64,000 nucleotides of DNA, from contig NC_070564.1 in assembly GCF_026914185.1 (NCBI RefSeq), forward strand, positions 496,001-560,000. The letters run 5' to 3'. The notes beneath the pieces were generated by a model. That model was not told the DNA's origin and did no database searches. It saw only the letters and a program-made list of their open reading frames with translations. Below, piece by piece: positions 56,502 through 64,000 of this stretch (the first letter of the stretch is position 1; each line of letters begins with the position of its first letter). Position numbers and translations under genes: made by a program. The DNA is from Puccinia triticina. Its lineage: Eukaryota > Basidiomycota > Pucciniomycetes > Pucciniales > Pucciniaceae.

Positions 56502-56693
56502 CTTGCATCTTAAAAACTCCCAGCTTCCTCTGATATTACACATGACACACCCTACATACATACACTGATCAACTTGTATCACAACATACAACTAGTTGGA
56601 TAAATCAATTTATATGCGGAGAAACAGAGAGAAAGTGAAGAGAAAGAAGGCCATCACTTCAACCTACATAGCACAGGAATTAGTCTGAGGCCT

Positions 56694-56939
56694 TGTAAGG
56701 GTTCTGTGAACCCTCACTGAAGACGACAAAGAACGGGCGCAGATGACGAGGCGAGAGCCGTTTGAGTTCTAGTTCCAAACGGTGTAACTAGTATTTCAAA
56801 GTCTAGTCGAGAGAGATCAGATCTCTACTCAACTAGGGGAGAGCGGGGTCGAGTCTATGTATGAGTCTTGCAGGGGGGTTAGGGTTAGGTGATCCCGTAA
56901 CCCCTCGTGTGAAGACCCAATGTTGCGGGGGTCTTCACA
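56694..56939 (-). repeat. 3' LTR of the gag-only element (short form)
   Basis: It lacks 83 bp present in the other LTR. The missing piece lies between two copies of tagtcgagagagatcagatc, so deletion by recombination between these direct repeats is the simple explanation. It contains ggttagggttagg. Confidence 0.85.
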
Positions 56940-59135
56940 ATCTCCCCCCCTATAAAAAGGAGGGAGCGGTCGGCTGAGGTTGAGTGCGAGTGGGGCGGTT
57001 GAGGATAAGGAACAGGGGGGTGCCGGAGGGGGTGTGTCGAGTGAAGTGTGTATTTATAGGAAGTTGAGGCCGCTGATCGTTGAGGAGCTGGTTTTTCATG
57101 GATGCCTACGCCTCCGTCAGCTTTGCCGGTGTTAGGTTGTTTGAAGGCTTGTGGAACAGGGGTCGGCTGAGTCGGGGTTGGGGAGTTAAAACAGACTAGG
57201 TATGTAGGAATAGAGGAGTGTAAGGGAATGAATATTGAGGATCCCAAGTGGGATTGCTGGTACCGGGTTGGCAATGGTGGTCGTTGATAGGGGGGTTGTG
57301 GTTTACACACTACAGGGGCAGGGGCGCGTAAGCGTCTCCCTGCATGAAAGAAATGGATGGCGCGGGGGGGGGAGAGTGTGTGGCGGGTTGAGACGTACTT
57401 GTCGTCTACCTCCGCTGTGGTGGGGTTGTCTAAGAACTCAAGGAGTCCCTCATGATATCCCAATTGCGAGGCGTCGGCCATTTGCACGTTGGCCAGTGAA
57501 AGAGTCTCGGCGGTTACCGGGGTATCTTTGGTGTCCGAGGGTTCCGAATCTTCTCTGTCGCGTTCAATGAAGCTTAGCGGATCGTCCCCATAGTTAAGTG
57601 CTTCGGCTTCCATGTGTCCTTCAATCATGGCGACGGCGGATATGCCAGCTTCATCAAGAGCTGGGGCCTCTACACTCGCTGCGGCCACTCCTGCTGGTTG
57701 TCCCGTTGCTTTGCCAGCGGATGAAGTCGATGGTCCTTGGGCGTTCTTCCAGGCTCGGGGGGCGACGTAGTTCGCCGGTTTCGGTGGGACCACAAAGGAG
57801 GGTGGAATGAAGATGCGTCGTTCTTGGGGCCCCGGGCATGCGCCGGCTAAGTTTCCACAGTGTTTCTTGCAGAAATGGCATTTGCCAACCGAGTCGAGGT
57901 ACGAGAAAAGTCTCCAGAGATAGGCTTTGGGGTCCAGTTGGTTCAATGTGTTGGTGGCCAATGTGGTCGGTCCTCGGCCGGTGGAAGGTCTAGGGTGTGG
58001 AAGGGTGGCATAAAACCCATTTGTGCGGCTTTCAAATTCGGTATAACTGAAATTCTGGGCTGCAAGGAGTTGAAAGTCCTTGACCTTAGATTTAAGAGTG
58101 TTTGGCAATCCAAACATAACGAATTCGGCGAGGTCGAAATCGGAGATGGAGTCTTTTTCAAAGTTGACTAAACTTTGCAGAGTGCGGGCGCGTCCGCTGA
58201 ATTCCATGAAGGATTTGGAGTTCGACATCTCGAGGTGTTGAATGGTTTGGCGGAGCTCTGTGCGCCAGTCCTCGGGCAGGCAGAACTTGAATAAGCAGCT
58301 CCTGAATTTGTCCCAGGTCTTGCCCTCATACAAAGCCGATACATTGGCGTAGTAGGATAGAAGATTAGTCTCGGAGATCAGTGCGCCAAGGATCAAGCGT
58401 TTATCGTCCGAATGGGAGACGTTGCGGGTGGAGAAGAAAATTTTTACTCCTCGCATCCAGGTGAGGAATGGCTCAACCGCTTGGAAAGGACCTTTGAATT
58501 GGGGGCCGTCTGAGGTCGATGCGCCCGTCTGCCTGTGTGGCAGAGATTTGGGATTGTTCCGGTCTATTGACGCTGTTCTTGGCGATTTCTTCCAGGAGTG
58601 AGAGTTTCTCAGCGTCGATGCGGCGTTGCTCGTCGAACCTGTTGTTGTCGAGTCGACGTTGTTCATCGATGGAAGCAATCCGTTTGGCATTGATGCGGCG
58701 TTGCTCCATGAACCTCTTGTTGTCCAGTCTTTGCTGCTCCTTGATAGCGGCGAGCCGTTTGGCATCAAGACGGCGTTGCTCCTCTGCTCGGGCCTGCGCT
58801 CGCTCGGCCTGGAATTGGGCCGCTTGAAACTGTACAGCGGTATTCTTCTGAATCGTCAAAAGGGCCTTAAAGGCTTCAGTGATGCTCATCTCGCCTTCTA
58901 ACCCCTGGTCCATTGAGTCTGGGGGGTTGGGTGGGGGCTGTGAGTTTGAGCCTCCTGGCGGCTGGTGTTGCATGGCGGCGTGAGTCTGCGGTGGTGAGCA
59001 GGGGAGAGGGACCGAAATAGGGTTCGTCGTAGTTAACGCAGCGTCAAGGCGAGCTCGGCGGCGAGCTGCTCGGAGGATTTCCTCGGGGTCCGTAATGGGC
59101 AGGAGGGGCTCGGTGTTTGTGTTTCGGGTTGTCAT
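56885..59135 (-). CDS. gag: Retroelement gag, frameshifted
   Basis: Two overlapping frames. The first starts at the ATG at 59135 (MTTRNTNTEPLL), passes a Pro-rich stretch and a long charged coiled coil of repeated QRRLD.KR units (about residues 85-190), and stops at 58473. The second is open from 58768 and carries the capsid-like part (SDGPQFKGPFQAVEPFLTW, then DWRTELRQTIQHLEM), a degenerate zinc knuckle CHFCKKHCGNLAGACPG and a disordered tail. Homologues as I recall them have one frame with a short IDLQ.F.T-like linker at the switch point near 58515, which here is partly missing. I infer a small frame-shifting deletion, not programmed frameshifting. The second frame runs into the LTR, so the true 3' end is uncertain. 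Confidence 0.7.
56940..56950 (-). other. Polypurine tract of the gag-only element
   Basis: On the coding strand GGGGGGGAGAT immediately precedes the TG of the 3' LTR, where the plus-strand primer is expected. Confidence 0.7.
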
Positions 59136-59221
59136 GGGCCTGTCCGGCCGTTGCGATAGAAGAGGGAACGATCTGAGGGAAGATTGATGAGTTGGGAGCC
59201 AAGCGCCCACGATACGATGGT

Positions 59222-59287
59222 CGCAGTTGACCGGGTGCGAGAACGAGAGGTCACAATTGACCGGGTGCGAGAACGAGAGGTCACGAT
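59222..59287. repeat. 33-bp direct repeat in the leader of the gag-only element
   Basis: The unit ttgaccgggtgcgagaacga followed by gaggtcac occurs twice in tandem, between the 5' LTR and the gag ATG. Confidence 0.8.
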
Positions 59288-59357
59288 TTGACCGGCAAGT
59301 AACGATACTGAAGGGGGATCCGAATGATCCTGGTTGTTTGGAACGAGAAAAAAAAAG

Positions 59358-59686
59358 TGTAAGGGTTCTGTGAACCCTCACTGAAGACGACGAAGAACGG
59401 GCGCAGATGACAAGGCGAGAGCCATTTGAGTTCTAGTTCCAAACGGTGTAACTAGTATTTCAAAGTCTAGTCGAGAGAGATCAGATCTCTCTGGCTAGAT
59501 ACACAGACAAAACAGACGGAAAACAAAGAGAAGAAGGAAAGGTGCTCACCTAGTCGAGAGAGATCAGATCTCTACTCGACTAGGGGAGAGCGGGGTCGAG
59601 TCTATGTATGAGTCTCGCAGGGGGGTTAGGGTTAGGTGATCCCGTAACCCCTTGTGTGAAGACCCAATGTTGCGGGGGTCTTCACA
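59358..59686 (-). repeat. 5' LTR of the gag-only element (long form)
   Basis: It starts tgtaagggttctgtgaac and ends gcgggggtcttcaca. The tagtcgagagagatcagatc block is present twice, 83 bp apart. Confidence 0.85.
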
Positions 59687-59691
59687 GGCCT

Positions 59692-60751
59692 CTAAGACAC
59701 TGTCAGTAGGTGTTTATAATTGTGTATTACATGTGTGGATCTTGGGGTTTGGTCCTTGGATGTAAACCAACTTCCATAAACCAGGTAAGAGACTTAAAAA
59801 AACCAATCTAAGCATGGTTTGAATACCTTAATCTTGACTCTGAACTTCTTGGCTCCAGATCCACCTACTCATCTTAATTTTAATACAATCCAATCCAATC
59901 CTCACTGTTTTAAAGCTTGGTGGATTTTCAATTTATACAAACTTCCATATCACCCATCCATCAGGGTGATGTGGACCACTTTTGATGAAGATAATCCAAT
60001 TGAAAGGAGAATTATGTGGTAAAAAAGGAGAGCAAAAAAAGAATCAATAAAGTCAACACTACTGGGGACTTAGAGCATGTCCAAAATGGAAAACAAATAC
60101 TGAATAGAGGCCCTATCAAGCATCACTTGTTCCCTGAAGAAGGATTGTTGAAATTTTGGTAAATGGAGTCTAGAATGAAAAGAAGGAGAAGAATACACCT
60201 CAAACTAAGATCCTCATGCACATTTCACAAGCTCAGTTTTCTTGGGTATAAGTCTCACATGCACTGTACACATGGATATTCCCAGAAAGCACTTGGAAGT
60301 CTTTTGTCAGCTAGTTTATCAGCCTGGGTTGTCCACCCAGGCTATATAGTATGCTGTACTACAACAATTCTGGGCATTTCTTTTTGCCGCTATGCACAAT
60401 GTGGCACATTGTAGTGCTGGAACCAGCTAGCACTATAGCTTTAGGTGTACTGACTACTGGTGACATGTGTGTATAGAATCAGTTCACTGTGGCCTATGGT
60501 TGAGCTTTTATTGTATCCACCTGAAGGCAGTGATATGCTAAAATTTATTTCAATTCCAGTGTCCAAAATCTTAACTACACAGTCAAATTATAAACTGACC
60601 AGTAATTTCATGGCCTATCATGGCAGATAAGAGTACATGTTTTCCCTTTTTCTTAAATCTAAATGATACTACCCAGGCACCAACCAAGGCTATCCAGGTG
60701 AGCTGGTAAAAAACTAGCTTACTGTAGCTTCCCATTGTTGCTTCAAGGATA
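59692..60751. other. AT-rich intergenic DNA, no gene recognised
   Basis: Only short open frames. No transposon ends apart from the inverted-repeat arm starting at 60752. Confidence 0.4.
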
Positions 60752-60828
60752 CACCAGGGGAGATTTTGAGGCACTCCCCAGAGAGTGCCATACTGTACCC
60801 TTTTTCCATAACTGTGCTGGATGCCTTT

Positions 60829-61753
60829 GATGAAAGTAGTGTAAGAATTAATGAAAAACTCTGGAACTAATCCACAAATGATCTGAAACTGATCCTGGAT
60901 TCATGCATAAACCATCCAGAAGTCATGCAGAAGTCAACTGGAACACAACTAGAATGCAATGTTGAAATCACTAAGACACAATGGCCACAATCAAATCATA
61001 ATTCAATTGGAACTGTTTGTTAATTGAGATGAATTATTGGAGTTCAATTCATGTTATTTATATGCGCATGAAGATGGTAATTGTTTTCACTTTTCTAATT
61101 ATGGTGTTCAAAGTTGGTTTGCAAAATTTTATGCATGCATAAATCATAAAATCATAAAAGTATTTTGGTGAGGAAATTTTGTATTACGTAATCAGACAGT
61201 TATATCCCCTGCAAAAAAGATTTTATAATTTTATGATTTATGCATGCATAAAACCATGCAAACCAACTTTGAACACCATAAATGTAACTGTCATGTGCGC
61301 GTGTGTAAGTTTGTTACAAATTGCAGGTTGGGCCCTCCGCAGATCAACAACATGTACATCCCTGTTAAAATGATGTGAAAGGCCCATCTGAATTGGCATA
61401 TTTCCCTAAAGAAGGCAATTATCATCTAGAATTGAGCCAAGAAAGGATGAAAGTAGGGTGAAAATATGAGTCAAGTCAAGCTTGGAGGTGTGTGGTCCCA
61501 GATTTCAGATAGACATCCTGGCTTCTCAACATATATAAGCTTGTGAGTTGTTTTTGTGTTTGTTTGTTTTCCAATGTCACCATGCAGATTCATGTGGGTT
61601 TTTTTCCACTTTGCCAATGTCACCTTTGTTTACGCGCGTACATTAGGGTGACAGATCACTGGAGGGGCCTTTCACAGCTCCATTACAAGTAAAAACTGGT
61701 CAGAAAGCCATGAAAGCCCCCGCAAGTCAAATTTACGTTGTTTGGAACCCCTT
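60829..61753 (+). repeat. Dispersed repeat, copy 2 (first copy at 4444-5178)
   Basis: Same word order as copy 1, about 85-90% identical by eye, but longer because a 181-bp MITE is inserted at 61100. Copy 1 therefore serves as the empty site. Confidence 0.75.
61100..61280. mobile_element. MITE with about 60-bp terminal inverted repeats, empty site available
   Basis: The ends TATGGTGTTCAAAGTTGGTT and AACCAACTTTGAACACCATA are perfect inverted copies, continuing with few mismatches through atgcatgcataaatcataaa. The trinucleotide AAT is duplicated (61097-61099 and 61281-61283). Copy 1 of the host repeat reads ctaatgtaac without the insert, which confirms the borders. A 3-bp duplication fits PIF/Harbinger-type mobilisation, although the usual target is TWA. 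Confidence 0.85.
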
Positions 61754-62161
61754 TGACATAGAGAAATTGATCAACAGAGATTCACCATAAATGAGTAATA
61801 ATTGGGCATTGATTCACTATGATTTCATTACAGATTGTAATTAAGTTATCCTTGGAAAATTAAATGGTTACATACAACATTGCACAAGGTCCTGTGATAA
61901 TTCCACATCACTTCTGACACACTTCCCATTGACTTCTGAAGAATTTATCAATCATTTCCTAATCCACATCTGACTCACATCAGACCCAGAACAACATGAA
62001 ATTAGACTCTGGCACTCTCTGGAGAGTGCGTCAAAGTCTCCTCTGGTGATAGACTGCACACCAGGGGAGTTTGCTTATGCAAGTGCCATTGCACAATAAT
62101 TTTCAAGAACCCTGTTAGATAAATACTGGAACTTGGCCCTCAATGTATGCTGAATTTATGT

Positions 62162-62327
62162 TGCTCAATTGAGCTGAAGGCACGTCGGAAAGGAGTTGAA
62201 TTCAACTGAAAACCAGCTCCAACTTGACTCTAGTTATTAATGGATGCTCAATTGAGCTGAAGACACGTTGGAAAGGAGTTGAATTCAACTGAAAACCAGC
62301 TCCAACTTGACTCTATTTATTAATGGA
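62162..62327. repeat. 83-bp tandem duplication
   Basis: The unit from tgctcaattgagctgaag to attaatgga occurs at 62162-62244 and 62245-62327 with about four differences. Confidence 0.9.
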
Positions 62328-63587
62328 ACTATTTTAGAACACATTTTCAACTACCTTGCAAAGCAATATCAAATACTTGGAATAAACAAGGTATTTACCA
62401 CAGGAATCATATAGTTCTAGAGCTTTCCCCTATCAACTGTTGTGGTGATTTATATAGGCAAGCGCGGTAGAATGTCCACTTGGGGATAGCGCGGGCAGGA
62501 ATGCACAGAGCGGCTCAGGCAGAGTGCATTCCGGTGACATAAGCAGGGATGTGTTGCACTCTCTGGAGAGTGCCAGGCCATAATTTCTTTCTGGAACCTT
62601 GCTGGATGTCAACTGTGTAGAGTGTGCAATTCAAGCTTCAGCCCATTTTGATGACGTGTCCAACTAAAGCTGATGTCATCTGTAACTTAATACAGTAAAA
62701 AAAAAGAATTCACCTTGACCAATTCATGACTCAAGTGCAACTCAACTTGAATCATATCTGAAGGCCAAGTTGGCTCTGGGCTCACATCATGGGTTACTGT
62801 CATAAATTTTGGATGGTACAGATGTGATTCTTCTGCAGGATACCATCACAGAAGATCCCCAACTTTAGCCGTATAAGTGCAGCAGGAGACTGAGTTGTGA
62901 ATCTGGCCTGTTCCAACACATAGGGCTTAATTTCATCAAGGTTTAATTGAAACTCATAAAGCACAAGATTTAATAACATGCCTGTAATCAAATCTGAGAT
63001 CCCCCTTGTCAGGTTGTTATATGTATACCAGCCCGCTGAGAGTGATCCCGCTTGGCAAGCTGGTATATATATGCCAGCCCCCCAAGAGGGGTTTCCTCTT
63101 GGCAGGCTGGTATCTAGGTGGACTTTCACTTGTGTAACATTTCCCTCATGATTTTTGGCCAAACATTGTGGAACTACTCAAAGGGGAGAATAGAGCTTGG
63201 AAGGGAAATGGATAGCAACAATAGTACTAATGTAAGCTATGCAAGGGTGCTGATGAGGCTGCCTTCCTGACTAATGCTGAGGGGATGAGAGTAACACTAA
63301 GAAAAAGAAGAAAAGGTGTGGCTGATTTCTGCTTGATCTTAGGAGCTAGTACTATGAGCTTAACTACTGACTACTGAGGGTAAGAGGGTTGGAGGAGTGT
63401 TGAGAGAGGGGAATGCAATTGCAAGGTTCAATAGCAATGGGTTCAGGAGCAACTGCACTGATATCAATGGGGTGATGAGTAATTTCTAACTTATAATTTC
63501 TGTATATAGAATTCTGCATGAGGTACAAGTGAGGGGGGAAAGACAGTTCTTATATGAAGGAAGGATGAGCACAGACAATGAGGAGTT
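62328..63587. other. AT-rich intergenic DNA with a hairpin cluster
   Basis: 63020-63115 contains nested inverted words (ataccagcc..ggctggtat; aagagg..cctctt) in a compact GC-rich patch. Open frames have no motif. Confidence 0.4.
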
Positions 63588-63770
63588 CTGGCTATGGGAA
63601 GGAAAGTTGTACAAATAGGGAAGAGTGATGTGAACATAGTAACAGTATGTAATGATGAGCAATGCTGAAAAGAAAATGCTGGTTATGGGAATAAAAGAAT
63701 GTACTAATGGGGAAGAGTGATGAGAACATAGTAACAACTTGTAATGATGAGCACTACTGGAAAGGGTAAG
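63588..63770. repeat. 91-bp tandem repeat (two units)
   Basis: ctggctatggga.. at 63588 and ctggttatggga.. at 63679 each lead into gggaagagtgatg(t/a)gaacat, agtaaca and tgtaatgatgagca. The rest of the window to 64000 is AT-rich, with no gene seen. Confidence 0.75.
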
Positions 63771-64000
63771 CACAGATCCAATGATGTAATGTATACAATA
63801 GGCATAGTACATAATGAGAAATGTATGTAAAGGGTTTAGTATGTGAGAGTAATTATGTAAAAGGAATGTACTGTAATGATTCAAGTAAGTTACTAATAAA
63901 TTGAGTATTGTAACTAATGAAGACTGTAGGTTGTCTGTAAGTCTTATATCCTCTATAACTACTGAACCATTGAAGATAAGGGGGTACTATGTAGGAGTGA

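Larger units (their letters stand above)
56694..59686 (-). mobile_element. Gag-only (TR-GAG-like) LTR retrotransposon
   Basis: 2993 bp, TG...CA ends, 5-bp target duplication GGCCT (56689-56693 and 59687-59691). It is transcribed leftward. LTRs are 329 bp (5', right) and 246 bp (3', left). The interior encodes only a gag-type protein; there is no protease, RT, RNase H or integrase motif in any frame. It must therefore rely on enzymes of another element. The LTR copies differ at about six positions besides an 83-bp length difference, so the insertion is older than the copia element at 8.2 kb. Confidence 0.88.
60752..62047. repeat. Region bounded by inverted arms with a GCACTC..GAGTGC palindrome
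   Basis: The arm at 60752-60790 (accaggggagattttgaggc, then actccccagagagtgcca) is inverted at 62010-62047 (tggcactctctggagagtgc, then gtcaaagtctcctctggt). A third, unpaired copy of the palindrome is at 62555-62574. The span encloses the dispersed repeat copy 2. Confidence 0.6.

Overview
This window looks like nuclear DNA of a rust fungus (Pucciniales, most likely Puccinia). The reasons are compact, intron-rich genes (introns mostly about 50-100 bp with GT-AG borders) set in long AT-rich stretches full of nested transposable elements, low-complexity Gln/His/Gly/Pro proteins, and retroelement gag and lineage-specific repeat proteins of a type I associate with rusts. The genus is inferred from general resemblance, not from a search.

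Layout. 1-8.2 kb: a 5'-truncated, transposon-associated gene; a minus-strand gene with a 46-residue Ala/Pro repeat; an AACGTT palindrome array; and a hAT-like element nested in an older inverted-repeat element. 8.2-14.4 kb: a structurally complete Ty1/copia retrotransposon with identical 135-bp LTRs, a 5-bp target duplication, a half-tRNA(iMet)-type primer site and a single in-frame UGA between gag and pol. 15.1-18.2 kb: a gene island with a centromeric histone H3 (CENP-A/Cse4) in four short exons, a COA8-like mitochondrial protein and histone H2B. 18.2-24 kb: repeats only. 24.1-24.9 kb: translation factor eIF1A. 27.3-27.8 kb: an unknown basic protein from a dispersed family. 29.3-31.7 kb: mitochondrial ribosomal protein bL19 and a nuclear poly(A)-binding protein (PABPN1/Pab2), tail to tail. 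32-35.7 kb: repeats with a 1.8-kb long-inverted-repeat structure. 35.8-41.4 kb: a broken prephenate dehydratase next to a 104-bp near-perfect inverted duplication of its own 5' end, then a folate/FAD-type mitochondrial carrier and the polyadenylation factor WDR33/Pfs2, divergently transcribed. 41.4-51.5 kb: MITEs and hairpins around a five-exon, probably secreted, Asn-glycosylated protein. 51.5-55.8 kb: an ataxin-2/Pbp1 homologue with polyQ, Lsm, LsmAD and a PAM2-like motif. 56-64 kb: a Mutator-type MITE, a gag-only LTR retrotransposon and more nested repeats.

Shared functions: CENP-A and H2B are chromatin proteins, and both have CCAATCA boxes upstream. WDR33, PABPN1 and ataxin-2 all act on mRNA 3' ends or poly(A), and eIF1A acts in initiation. 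bL19, COA8 and the carrier are mitochondrial. I see no operon-like logic; the clustering may be chance.

Many of the real genes are invisible as single long ORFs. I rebuilt them by hand from family motifs plus GT-AG sites and reading phase. Exon borders are therefore predictions, but every reconstructed gene keeps its reading frame across all junctions.
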